This document shows positions 1 through 7,874 of a DNA stretch of 40,510 bases, in pieces. The notes below the pieces were generated by a model, which did no database searches, was not told the DNA's origin, and saw nothing but the letters and a program-made list of their open reading frames with translations. Location of the stretch: NCBI GenBank assembly GCA_021827255.1, contig JAKAWO010000002.1, forward strand, positions 1 to 40,510, given 5' to 3'. Position numbers and translations under genes: made by a program. The stretch comes from Acidobacteriota bacterium. Lineage in GTDB: Bacteria > Acidobacteriota > Terriglobia > UBA7540. The stretch's first letter is position 1; every line of letters starts with the position of its first letter.

Positions 1-192
1 CTGGTGGTCGGGGTCCAGGAAGCGAGGGTTGAAGCGGATCAGAGTGCCGTCGTGTTCGGCCACGGCGGTCGCCAGATTGTCATACCAACATTCGCGCCCC
101 TCGCCGCCCAGAGTTTGAAAAGCGTGGAGGTGGCAACGGACGAAGGTCTCGAAGCTTTGACTGTGAGTGAACTCCACAAAGAGCATTCGGCT
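1..192 (-). pseudogene. istA: IS21-family transposase IstA fragment
   Basis: The minus strand encodes an internal part of an IS21-type IstA transposase: SRMLFVEFTHSQ, then FVRCHLHAF, then CWYDNLATAVAEHDG and IRFNPRFL. These are recognisable blocks of the IstA integrase core region. No start codon or N-terminal HTH is present. Homology stops at about position 192, where sequence of a GH106-like gene begins on the other strand. The last residues before the window edge (positions 1-15) no longer resemble IstA, so the fragment may be bounded on that side as well. This is a dead remnant, not a functional transposase. The IstB partner, if it ever existed here, lies outside the window. Confidence 0.7.
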
Positions 193-194
193 GC

Positions 195-325
195 CGCACG
201 ACGCAGGAACAATTGAAGGGCGCCACGGACGCCTTTTTGCGCGACGGCGTGACCCAATTCTATAACCATGGCTACATCTATTCTCCTGAGATACATGTGG
301 CGCCCTCGCGTGACGTGCCCTGGGC
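195..325 (+). pseudogene. GH106-like alpha-L-rhamnosidase, fragment upstream of the IS insertion
   Basis: About 43 codons are open on the plus strand and contain TQEQLKGATDAFLRDGV followed by FYNHGYIYSPE. This resembles the part of GH106-type glycoside hydrolases just before the conserved Trp-rich segment. The frame ends at the target-site duplication of the IS3-family element. If the IS and one GGGC copy are removed, codons join as VPWA-NRISHWNVWWKYY with no frame change, so this piece and the one after the element belong to a single gene. The 5' part of the gene is absent, because the fragment abuts an IS21 remnant at about 190-197. Glycosidase function is therefore lost here. Confidence 0.6.
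322..325. repeat. Target-site duplication GGGC, left copy
   Basis: GGGC directly precedes the left inverted-repeat end (TGACCTGCCCCC) of the IS. The same four bases directly follow the right end. A 4-bp duplication fits the IS407 group of the IS3 family. Confidence 0.85.
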
Positions 326-368
326 TGACCTGCCCCCTTTTTCTGTACCAATCATAATGTTAGTTTCC
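326..368. repeat. Left terminal inverted repeat of the IS3-family element
   Basis: It reads inward TGACCTGCCCCC, then CTGTACCA and an imperfect A/T-rich match. The right end (about 1530-1576, reverse complement) has the same blocks with a longer C run and a few extra bases. The OrfB stop codon lies 26 bp inside this end. Confidence 0.8.
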
Positions 369-1206
369 GGGTTTGGTATTGGTCTTTCTCCGGGGCGGCT
401 GGGGGGAGAGCCGCCCCGCCGCCTGTGAATTCTTCCGGGGTTCGATTCCCCAACGCGCTAGGGGGGCGAACCTCGTTGTAATCCCTCCTCCAGGCTTCGA
501 TTTTCTCCCGAGCGTCTTGCAAGCTCACGAACCAATGCTCATTCAAGCATTCATCCCGGAACTTCCCATTGAAGCTTTCGATGAAGGCATTCTGAATTGG
601 TTTGCCCGGCTCGATGAAACGCAGCTTCACGCCTTGCTGATAAGCCCAGGCATCCAGGGCCTGGCCGGCGAACTCCGGTCCGTTGTCCATCACGAGCATT
701 TCCGGCAATCCTTCCAGCTCACCTAAGCGATCCAGCACGCGCACCACACGCCCTCCGGGAATCGACGTGTCCACTTCCGCCGCCAGGCAGCGGCGGTTGT
801 AGTCGTCCACAATGTTCAAGCTCCGGAACCTCCGCCCGTCGTTGAGTGCGTCGGCCACAAAATCCATCGACCAACGCTCGTTCGGGCGCGTGGGCAGAGC
901 TAGCGGCTGTCGTTCGACCGCCCCGATCCGCTTGCGCTTCCGCCGCCGCACGACGAGGCCTTCCTCTCGATACAGCCGGTACACCCGTTTGTGATTCACG
1001 CGCCACCCTTCTCGCCCGAGGAAGATCAGCAGGCGGCGATACCCGAACCGACGCCGCTCCGCTGCCAGCTCCCGCAGCCGCTCGCGCAGTGCTCGGTCCT
1101 GCGCTTCACGCTCCGGCGAGGCGCGGTATCGAAAGCTCGACCGCGTCGTCCCTGCCAACGCGCAGGCTCGCCGCTCGCTCAACGCCGGGTGCGCTTTCCT
1201 CATCAC
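352..1206 (-). CDS. IS3-family transposase OrfB (DDE integrase domain)
   Basis: This 284-residue open frame holds the catalytic domain of the transposase. An N-terminal HTH_21-type region (LSERRACALAG, RRFGYRRLLIFLGREG) precedes the rve integrase core. The DDE triad is visible as D in SMDFVADAL, D in VMDNGPEF and E in NAFIESFNGKFRDECLNE. The C-terminus has the usual WRRDYNEVRPPSALGNRTPEEF block. It is probably made mainly as a fusion with OrfA by a -1 frameshift: slipping at 1242-1248 joins OrfA to this frame and gives a 383-codon OrfAB. The frame is open upstream of the annotated Met, as expected for frameshift expression. Nothing suggests inactivation. Confidence 0.93.
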   Translation of the reverse strand: MMRKAHPALSERRACALAGTTRSSFRYRASPEREAQDRALRERLRELAAERRRFGYRRLLIFLGREGWRVNHKRVYRLYREEGLVVRRRKRKRIGAVERQPLALPTRPNERWSMDFVADALNDGRRFRSLNIVDDYNRRCLAAEVDTSIPGGRVVRVLDRLGELEGLPEMLVMDNGPEFAGQALDAWAYQQGVKLRFIEPGKPIQNAFIESFNGKFRDECLNEHWFVSLQDAREKIEAWRRDYNEVRPPSALGNRTPEEFTGGGAALPPAAPEKDQYQTRKLTL

Positions 1207-1238
1207 ACCTACCGCCTCGCGCCGGGCCGCAGGCGTTG

Positions 1239-1502
1239 CTACTTTTTTGTCAGCACCGTCCTCAAGGCTTGAAGATCGAGCGCCTGGTCCGCTGCCATCT
1301 GCTTCAGCCGCCGGTTCTCATCTTCCAACTGTCGAAGCCGCCGCGCTTCACTCACGTCCAGTCCGCCAAACTTCGACCTCCATCGGTAGTAGGTCTGGTC
1401 GCAAATCCCGTGCTTGCGACAGATCTCCTTCACCGTCATCCCCGCTTCGCCTTCCTTCAACACCCCGATGATCTGTTCCTCCGTAAATCGGCTCGACTTC
1501 AT
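1239..1502 (-). CDS. IS3-family transposase OrfA (HTH DNA-binding protein)
   Basis: This 87-residue protein starts MKSSRFTEEQIIGVLKEGEAG and contains a HTH_Tnp_1 domain (VKEICRKHGICDQTYYRWRSKFGG). A leucine-rich coiled coil follows (LRQLEDENRRLKQMAAD). In this family it binds the IS ends and, as the N-terminal half of OrfAB, contributes to the transposase. Its last codons (ACA AAA AAG TAG) contain the slippery heptamer that lets some ribosomes move to the -1 frame and continue into OrfB. It lies 74 bp inside the right inverted end, where its promoter should be. Confidence 0.93.
   Translation of the reverse strand: MKSSRFTEEQIIGVLKEGEAGMTVKEICRKHGICDQTYYRWRSKFGGLDVSEARRLRQLEDENRRLKQMAADQALDLQALRTVLTKK
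1242..1248 (-). promoter_or_regulatory. Programmed -1 ribosomal frameshift site (A6G) in the IS
   Basis: The heptamer AAAAAAG (read on the minus strand) sits immediately before the OrfA stop codon TAG. A -1 slip continues as KKVATPAARREAVGVMRKAH into the OrfB integrase frame. A6G is the standard slippery site of IS3-family elements. A stimulatory secondary structure was not assessed. Confidence 0.8.
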
Positions 1503-1529
1503 TCTGTCCTCCTTGGGCTGTTATACCCC

Positions 1530-1576
1530 GGAGAACTCTCATTTCAACTGGTACAGTTTTCGGGGGGGGCAGGTCA
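1530..1576. repeat. Right terminal inverted repeat of the IS3-family element
   Basis: The reverse complement begins TGACCTGCCCCC and continues to CTGTACCA, matching the left end. The repeat is imperfect inside. A G run of eight bases (1562-1569) makes this end longer than the left. Confidence 0.8.
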
Positions 1577-1580
1577 GGGC
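1577..1580. repeat. Target-site duplication GGGC, right copy
   Basis: GGGC directly follows CAGGTCA, the outer end of the IS, and equals the copy at 322-325. Confidence 0.85.
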
Positions 1581-3228
1581 GAACCGGATCAGCCACTGGA
1601 ACGTGTGGTGGAAGTACTACCACCATTTGGCGGATTACGTGAGCCGCTGTTGTTTTCTCCTGCGGGAGGGTGAATTTGTTGGAGACGTTCTGATCTATTC
1701 GCCCCAAGCAACGGTATGCACGGAGAAGGTACTTTTTGGCAACCGGCCCAGAATCATTCCTTACGGCGACCTGGGAAAAACCCTGGTCGCAAACGGGTAT
1801 GATTTTGACCCTGTTAACGACGATGTTCTTCAAAATCGCGCCCAAGTGGAGAAGGGCCGCATCAAGGTGCGTGATCTTACCTATCGTTTCCTGATCATGC
1901 CCCGGACGACGGCGGTGCCCCTGGCGACGATGGAGTTCATCCGGCAATTCGTGCTGGGCGGCGGAATTGTGATGGCTCTGGATCAGCTGCCTTCAGCTTC
2001 GGTCGGGCTAAGGAACGCCCCGGTGAACGACGCACGCGTCCAACAGATTGTCACTGAGTTGTTCGGGTCCGCCGGCCAGGGAAAGAATCATCCCGGCGGG
2101 GGCCGCACCTACTACTTCGCAGATTACAAGATTCCAAGCTACGAAATGAGGCTAAAAACTTTCAGCATCGGGCCGCAGCCCTACCAGCCGACTCCGCCGC
2201 TGACGGCGGCGCAGCGCGCGCTGCTTGAGGCGTTGCGAGAACATCTGGCGCCAGACTTTAAGCTGGCAGGAAACCAGCAAAGCGATGGTCTGACGTTTCT
2301 CCATCGCCGGCTCGGCTCGGACGACATCTATTTCGTTACCAACCTTCAGCCGGAAGCGAGTCACACGGCTGCGACCTTCCGGGTTTCCGGGAAGATCCCC
2401 GAACAGTGGGACCCTATGACGGGCCGAATCGATCCGGTGTATGTTTATCAGGCGCACGCCGAGGGAGTGGAAATTCCCATCCGCCTGGAGCCTTATGCTT
2501 CCACACTTTTTATCTTCCGTTCCAAGGAACCGTCTCTACACCTGAGCGAGGCGAACCTGGAAGTGGGGGAGCTGAATGATCGCGAAGTGAAGGGGGTTGC
2601 TGGCCAGAACGGCGAGGTTCGAGTGACGGTGATAGAAAATGGTCAGAGCAAGACATCCAAGGCAATGGTCTCCGGTCTGCCGGAGCCTCTGGCGGTGACG
2701 GGAACTTGGCAGATGGTTCTTGAGGGCTATCGCTTCGAGAAACTGGAAATACAAGTGTCGCAGTTGCGGTCGTGGACAGAAGACCCGCAGACCGAGCACT
2801 TCTCGGGGACGGGGCGGTATGGGTTGGACTTCGAGGTGGCGGCACGATATCTGGACAAGGACTTGGAAGCGATGTTGGACCTCGGGGTGGTGGGCAACGT
2901 CGCGGAGGTTAGCCTGAACGGCAAGCCGGTGGGGGTGGCCTGGATGCAGCCCTACCGACTGGACGTCACCGAGGCGTTGCAGAGCGGCGCGAATCATCTC
3001 GAGATCTTGGTAACGAACACGCTGATCAATTATGTTGCGGGATTGAAGGAATTGCCGGGTGTTCCGGAGGAACTGATCCCTCACTACGGACCGACGGTTG
3101 ACATTTACGATCGAGGCGCCTTGGAATGGGAACGCCGCGAAAAGGATTTTCATCCCCTGCCGCCATCGGGGCTTATGGGACCGGTCCGCATCGTCCCCCG
3201 ACAAAGGATTGTGGTCCGCCTTGAATAA
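1577..3228 (+). pseudogene. GH106-like alpha-L-rhamnosidase, C-terminal part after the IS insertion
   Basis: About 550 codons continue the interrupted gene. The start of the segment reads NRISHWNVWWKYYHHLADYVSR and FVGDVLIYSPQ, typical of the catalytic-domain end of GH106 rhamnosidases. A Rossmann-like region follows, then a beta-sandwich ending with MLDLGVVGNVAEVSLNGKPVGVAWMQPYRLDVTEAL and the C-terminal signature LPPSGLMGPVRIV. GH106 enzymes remove terminal alpha-L-rhamnose from plant or bacterial glycans, usually in the periplasm. This part has no internal stop or frameshift, so inactivation stems from the IS and the lost 5' end. A long open frame also runs in from IS DNA at 1414, but that is a read-through artefact. 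Confidence 0.75.
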
Positions 3229-3470
3229 ACTTGTTGATGATTCCTCCCCAGAATTTTGAAGGATTGGTGAAGATGCGCTCGGCCCCTCTGCCCATCGGCA
3301 GGTCCCAAGTATTAGCCAGGGAGAAAGCGTTGGTGCGACCGTATCCGATCGGCTGGTAGATCGGCGCCGCGTCCTCTCTTGGGATTTCGGCAACCTTGCG
3401 TTGCTCCCGCTCATCGAGGCTCTTTATCCATTGGCTGAGACGGATTTGATTTCAGCGAATAGACAAACTT
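3229..3470 (-). pseudogene. TonB-dependent receptor remnant
   Basis: In a frame different from the neighbouring genes, the minus strand reads SLDEREQRKVAEIPRED, then PIYQPIGYGRTNAFSLANTWDLPMGRGAER and WGGIINKFIQG. This resembles a segment of the beta-barrel of acidobacterial CarboxypepD_reg/TonB-dependent receptors (RTN..L..WDLPxGRG, then the usual Trp-Gln strand). It has no start, and the resemblance stops at about 3229 where the GH106-like gene ends. The piece lies downstream of, and slightly overlaps, the 3' end of the TPR gene. It is a decayed fragment; identification is from recalled family style and is moderate. Confidence 0.45.
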
Positions 3471-4862
3471 TCTGATTTGATTGTGCTCTTTTATGCTTTC
3501 CGCCCTCTGCTGCCTGTACAGGCGCTGGTGAACCTGAAATTCCTGTTGAGCAAGCTCGCGCCGGCCAATGCGCATATACATCTGGCCCAGCCGATAGTGT
3601 GCGGCGGCATTGTTCGGATCGAGCTTGATCGCCCGCTCATATTCGCGAACTGCCAGCTGGAACTTCCCCTCCTGGGCATTCAGGCTCCCGAGCGCAAAAT
3701 GGGCCTGCGCGAGTTCCGGGTCGAGTGACGCAGCCTTCTTCAAGAGAATTTCGACTTGGTTCAGGACCGCACCTGAAGTCGCTGTCTCGTTTCCTTTCCA
3801 CAGACTCATCGCATAGTAGAACTGAGCTTTGCCATCGCGCGGCCTGAGCTCCGCGAAGCGCCGGAAATGCTCGATCACTTCGGGGGCTTGGCTTGGCGCG
3901 CGGCCATAAGCTTCGCTCAGGAAATAGTAAACGCGAGGGTCGGATGGCGAGAGATCGATTGCCCGTAGCAGCGCTTTCACGGCGTCATCAAACCTCTCGT
4001 GCCAATAGTAAGCGAGGCCAAGACCCACTTCGAGCCGAGGCGAATCCGGATAGCGCTTTACGCCTTCGGAGAACACCTCGAGGGCGGGATCCAGGGTGTG
4101 GTGGACGAGCAGTTCCGCACCCCAATCGAATATGTTTGATTCCGTCGGGTCCATGCGGGCAGCCTGCTGATACTCGTTGGCCGCCGCGATGAAGTCGCCG
4201 AGCTTTTCGTCAACTTCGCCCAGCAGACTGTGCAACCCGGCCGTGTCCTTTGTTTTGAGCAACCCTTGGATTTCTGCCTTCGCTTCCCGCGGCCTGCCCG
4301 TCTTGAAATAGGCCAAAGCGAGATTGTAGCCGTTCTCGTAGGTCGGATGTGCGTTCTCAGCCTTGGCCAGATAGGGGACGGCTTCGGCTAACTTTCCGGA
4401 CCTTAGGCAAAATTGTCCAAAGTTTTCATTCAACTGGTAGCTTCCGGGATCCATCCGCAGCGCCTGCTTGAACTCCGCCTCCGCCTGGCTTTTTCGGCCA
4501 AGCCTCGAAAGATTGATCGCCAGGTTTGCTCTTGCGGCCGCTGATCCGGGCCTCAACTGGACGGCCCTGCGGAAGTGAAGATTGGCCTCCAGGTTCCGTG
4601 ATTCGGCCGAATAAACTAAACCCAAAAGTTCCTGAACCCGGAAACTCGAGGGCAGTCGCCGCGTCAAACTTTCAAGTTCAGAAGCGGCCTTGGCGAACTG
4701 GCCAGACTCATAGTCGGAAACCGCAGCAGCAAACTCTTTTTGAACTTCATTCGTATTCTGTGCTTGGATGAGCCGCGCGAACAGCGCTGCACACACAGCG
4801 GCGCCCATAAACAGGAAAAGGTCCCGTCGCCGCGCAGCCTGCCGCATCGCCCACATCTGCAT
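3411..4862 (-). CDS. Exported tetratricopeptide-repeat protein
   Basis: This 483-residue protein has an N-terminal hydrophobic segment after several Arg residues (RRRDLFLFMGAAVCAALFARLIQA), which is a signal peptide or membrane anchor. The rest is a run of TPR units, e.g. LESLTRRLPSSFRVQELLGLVYSAE, ANLHFRRAVQLRPGSAAARANLAI and AVREYERAIKLDPNNAAAHYRLGQMYMRIGR. TPRs form superhelical protein-binding scaffolds, so a role in an exported complex is likely, but the partner is unknown. The C-terminus (QRLYRQQRAESIKEHNQIRKFVYSLK) is a common tail of such proteins in Acidobacteria. Alternative starts exist at the next Met codons. A TATTAT box lies only a few bases upstream of the ATG, so a later start or a very short leader is possible. 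Confidence 0.85.
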   Translation of the reverse strand: MQMWAMRQAARRRDLFLFMGAAVCAALFARLIQAQNTNEVQKEFAAAVSDYESGQFAKAASELESLTRRLPSSFRVQELLGLVYSAESRNLEANLHFRRAVQLRPGSAAARANLAINLSRLGRKSQAEAEFKQALRMDPGSYQLNENFGQFCLRSGKLAEAVPYLAKAENAHPTYENGYNLALAYFKTGRPREAKAEIQGLLKTKDTAGLHSLLGEVDEKLGDFIAAANEYQQAARMDPTESNIFDWGAELLVHHTLDPALEVFSEGVKRYPDSPRLEVGLGLAYYWHERFDDAVKALLRAIDLSPSDPRVYYFLSEAYGRAPSQAPEVIEHFRRFAELRPRDGKAQFYYAMSLWKGNETATSGAVLNQVEILLKKAASLDPELAQAHFALGSLNAQEGKFQLAVREYERAIKLDPNNAAAHYRLGQMYMRIGRRELAQQEFQVHQRLYRQQRAESIKEHNQIRKFVYSLKSNPSQPMDKEPR

Positions 4863-4884
4863 AAGATAATATCCCTAATCAGAC

Positions 4885-5085
4885 TCGATGTGTCACAGCG
4901 CGGCGGAGCCGCAGCCAAAATGGTTTTCTCTGTGGTCTCGGCGCCTTCAAATTTCAACACAGAGATCGCAGCGCGGCTCCGCGACCTCTGTGTTGAGGCT
5001 CTTCGGGGCACGGAGGGCACAGGGACGAGACGGAAGACCTTCGCCGCGCGCGAAGAGGCCGACGGCGAGTGCTAGAGCGTTCATT
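4885..5085. repeat. Palindromic intergenic repeat element
   Basis: This non-coding stretch contains an inverted repeat: CAACACAGAGATCGC at 4955-4969 pairs with GCGACCTCTGTGTTG at 4981-4995 (14 of 15 positions, the other being a possible G-U). All frames read like the familiar spurious ORFs of dispersed intergenic repeats (e.g. LNTEVAEPRCDLCVEI), a pattern seen around many environmental bacterial genes. No gene is supported between 4863 and 5139. It could act as a bidirectional stem-loop between two leftward genes, but that is inference. Confidence 0.5.
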
Positions 5086-5139
5086 GCTTCATGCGGGGAA
5101 ACATGACCAGCCTTCATCTTCGCAATTGCGCGAGCCCAG

Positions 5140-6347
5140 CTAAGCAAGCTGGTTGACCAGCCATTTCATATCCACGACGCTCTTGGACTCCGCGTTGCGG
5201 GGCAGCGCGGGAGAAGCGACCAGGGCGTCACTGTGGTTTTTGAACCAGACCAGAAACGATGCCTCCTGCGCTCCAGAAAGCCGCTGCTGATCAATCCAGA
5301 TGTAAAACGCTCCCATGTCGGCGTCTATCAGCGACCCGGCCGGATCGAGTTCCGGGGTTTGGTCCTTTGGGGAAAGCAATTCATTCATCGGCCGCTGCCG
5401 CTGGCGCGGCGCAAAGTGCGCCAGGATGGTCAGGGGCTGAGCGCGGCGCCAGAGTTCCCGCGCCGTCCACTGCACAAAAGTGGTGCTGAAGATTTGCGTG
5501 CCGGAGCCGTCTGTCAGGATGCTGGCTTGAAAACGGCTCAACACCGCGGCCGCCGGCGCGCCGTTGAGGCCAATCTCTTCGGGCCGCATCTTGTGCAGCA
5601 TTGTGCGCAACGCTTCCGGACCGCCGATGCCCCCTTAGTCGCGCTGTGGATTTTCTCGAGTAGCGCTTTCCGCACCGGTGCCAAACCGCCATATGACAAG
5701 GCGATGAGCAAAGAATTGGGCGGTTGCTCCGCCGCCCCTCCATCCACGTACCAGTGGGCAAAAGGCGCGGGATGCGCTGCGGCTCGCGCCGCCGCCGAGA
5801 GGAGAATGTGAAGTCCGCCCGCGGGGTTGACGTTCGAAAAGTATGTGCCGTGAGGCCGAAGCCGTCGGAACAAACGATAACTGTTCTGTTCAACGCCTTT
5901 CCCGATCACAGCCATGCCAACCCTCGGCGCTGGAAGCCGCTCGGGCGGGAACCTAGCATTGAACTTCTCCATGTAACTGGTTGCCGCCTGGCGGAAGGAG
6001 TCAATCTGGTGCGTTGCCCAGAGTTCGGCCGAAAGTCTTTCGGAAAACCCGCCCGGCCAGTTGACCCAATCGTAGCGTTCGAGACTCGCTGAGAGCTTCA
6101 CGCGCGCGAAGCCATCTAAAAGTTGCCGGCGCTCGTCCTCTGAGAGTGAACCGAGATAAGCAAGCTGGCCGTCAATTTGGCGGCGTTCGGCAGGAAACTT
6201 CCAGTCGTACTCCTGAATCTGTTGGAGCAAGAGCGGGGCAAAAGCCGGCGGCAACTGCCGCAATAATCCGAGATGTTCTTTCGCCAGGCGCTTGGCTTCC
6301 GGCGGATAATCTTTAAACTGCTTGGCATTGAGCTGGCTCGGAAGCAT
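5140..6347 (-). pseudogene. Conserved protein of unknown function, one-base frameshift (partner of the phosphatase-like gene)
   Basis: Two open pieces form one protein of about 402 residues. The N-part starts MLPSQLNAKQFKDYPPEAKRLAKEHLG and runs to LLEKIHSATKG. The C-part continues EALRTMLHKMRPEEIGLNG to the end MKWLVNQLA. They join if one base is added in the C5 run at 5630-5634 (G5 on the coding strand), giving SATKGGIGGPEALRTML. No domain was recognised. There is no signal peptide or membrane segment, and the protein is moderately helical with many charged residues. Its ATG lies 5 bp after the stop of the upstream phosphatase-like gene, so the two form an operon. The shift may be real decay or a sequencing error; the neighbour shows the same kind of lesion. 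Confidence 0.7.
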
Positions 6348-6352
6348 GGAAG

Positions 6353-7514
6353 TTACACCACCTCGGCCAGCGGCTTGCCATGGCCCATCGAAGGCGAGAA
6401 ACCAAGCAGGGCCCCGAGCGTGGGCACAAGATCAACCGGCTGTACCGGACGCTCCACCAAACGATTTTCTCGAATCCCTGGATCCAGCGTCATCATCCAT
6501 GTTGTCCGCGAGAGCGCGTCGCCTGTGCGATGGTGCTGAAAGCCGTTTCCTCCCGAGTCCATATCGGAATCGCGGCCAAAGTCGGGGAGGACGAACAGTG
6601 TGGTCTTGCCCGCGTACTCCGGTTCGCTCTGGATGGTGCGCCAGATTTCGCCACACAGTCGGTCCGTCCGCTGGATGCCCTCGATGTAGAGTGAATAGGA
6701 GCCGGAGTGCGCAATGTCCATATCGTGTAGCGTGATCCACAGCAAGCTCGGCGCGTATTGCTGCATCAGCCGCCGGGCCACATAGAACGAGAGCTCGTCG
6801 GGGCTTGAGAGCGTCAGCGCATGGCAACAAAATCATCCACAGAAAGCTTCAGCAATTCGGAAAACCGGCGCAAATCCATCTGATTGCTTCGACCGGCGGA
6901 GCGAATAGCGGCGTCTCATAATTGTCCGCCAGAAGGTGCTCGTAGCGCGCATCGCTGGTTGTGGAGAGCGCTTCCTTCAGAAGCCGCTTGGGGAGAATAA
7001 CTCCGGCCGAGTAATCAGGGCCGAAGCGACGCGCATCCCTTCCGCCAATCCGGTTGAAGCCGTTGCTGGGAGCTACCACCCAGGCGTCGTGAGGTGGCCG
7101 GTTCAAGTCCTTGCGGAAATACTCGAAAATGGTGGGGTGGTCGGGTGGGACGGCGGCGAAATTGTCAAAGGTCTCGTAAACCCCCGTGGCCAGGCTCGCC
7201 GTGGCCACGTAGTGCCCCAGGATGTCCCGGTTCACAACGCGGGTGAAAAATGTTGATTGCGGAACAAGCTCGGTCAGGAGATGAGGGATGTTCTCCTGTC
7301 CTTCAGGCATGAATGTTTCTTCATCACGGCGACCTCCGCCAAAGGTGACCACAGCGACTTTGCGGCCCCCGCCATCGGCGAAAGGCCGAGCAGCGTTGCG
7401 CCGGTCGTCGCGCCCGTGACCGCTCGCAAAAACTGCGCGGCTGCACGAAACCGCCTCGACGATTTCACGCGGGCTCGTTCGATTCGTCTTGGCAAGCAAG
7501 GAAGAGCGAATCAT
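6353..7514 (-). pseudogene. Exported alkaline-phosphatase-superfamily (sulfatase-like) protein, multiple frameshifts
   Basis: The gene is readable only by joining frames. A Tat-like leader (SSRRFRAAAQFLRAVTGATTG, ATLLGLSPMAG) lies in one frame. KVAVVTFGGGRRDEETF, PEGQENIPHLLTELVPQ and VYETFDNFAAVPPDHPTIFEYF are in a second. NQMDLRRFSELLKLSVDDF is in a third. LSSPDELSFYVARRL, LLWITLHDMDIAHSG, VLPDFGRDSD and FQHHRTGD are in a fourth. The joins each need one added base, near 7366-7370 (a C5 run), 6888-6891 and 6820. Asp/His motifs and the VDLVPTLGALLGF ending are typical of phosphatase/sulfatase-type hydrolases. Start is uncertain: ATG 7514 has an AGGAGGA site but needs another shift near 7469 to reach the leader, whereas TTG 7495 is in the leader frame. 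The substrate is unknown. Confidence 0.7.
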
Positions 7515-7874
7515 TCCTCCTCCTCGAAAACGGCGGTTGGCTTTCTCCCCAGTTTGCCGAGAATCGAAACAGATCGAGGAGGGTTTTTCGCCATCTCTCA
7601 GCACCCGACCACCGCCTTCCACCCGCTCCGGAGGTCTTCGCTGCCTCCGGCCGCCGTCCCCGTGGTGTGTTCTCACAATTATCACACCAGGCTGCGAACA
7701 TCAAATTGAATTCCGGCGTCGTCGTTCCCGGCAGGTTCGGAGTCGGAAAGCCGGCTGCGGGCATACTTCGCTGTCCTCGCTTCGGCTTGCCGAGGGGAAC
7801 ATTTTGAGGCTTTTTCGCAGGCGTAATCCGGGTCTGTTACACTCGGAGTTCAGCGCTGCGTTAGGGAGGGAGCC
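7515..7874. other. Divergent intergenic region
   Basis: These 360 bp separate the leftward phosphatase-like gene from the rightward glycosidase gene. A purine-rich AGGAGGAGGA stretch just upstream of 7514 (minus strand) is a ribosome-binding site for the leftward gene. Short open frames exist on both strands, but none has a recognisable product. No confident promoter pair could be assigned. Confidence 0.4.

Larger units (their letters stand above)
326..1576 (-). mobile_element. Complete IS3-family insertion sequence (IS407-group-like), 1,251 bp
   Basis: The element has inverted ends: both read inward as TGACCTGCCCCC, followed after a few bases by CTGTACCA and then imperfectly matching sequence. 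It is flanked by GGGC duplications and encodes OrfA and OrfB on the minus strand with an A6G slippery heptamer between them. Both reading frames look intact, so the element is probably competent. It sits inside a GH106-like gene whose codons rejoin in frame once the element is removed, so insertion was simple and without deletion. Family and group assignment come from the transposase motifs, OrfAB arrangement, end sequence and 4-bp duplication. The exact IS name cannot be given from sequence alone. Confidence 0.92.

Noticed and set aside
1414..1576. Open frame running from IS DNA into the GH106-like gene, giving a long ORF from 1414
   Set aside because: The first part is antisense to OrfA and the IS end. 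Only the part after 1576 resembles GH106.
846..1673. Long plus-strand ORF across the IS
   Set aside because: It is antisense to transposase genes with clear DDE motifs, and its own translation has biased, repeat-like composition.
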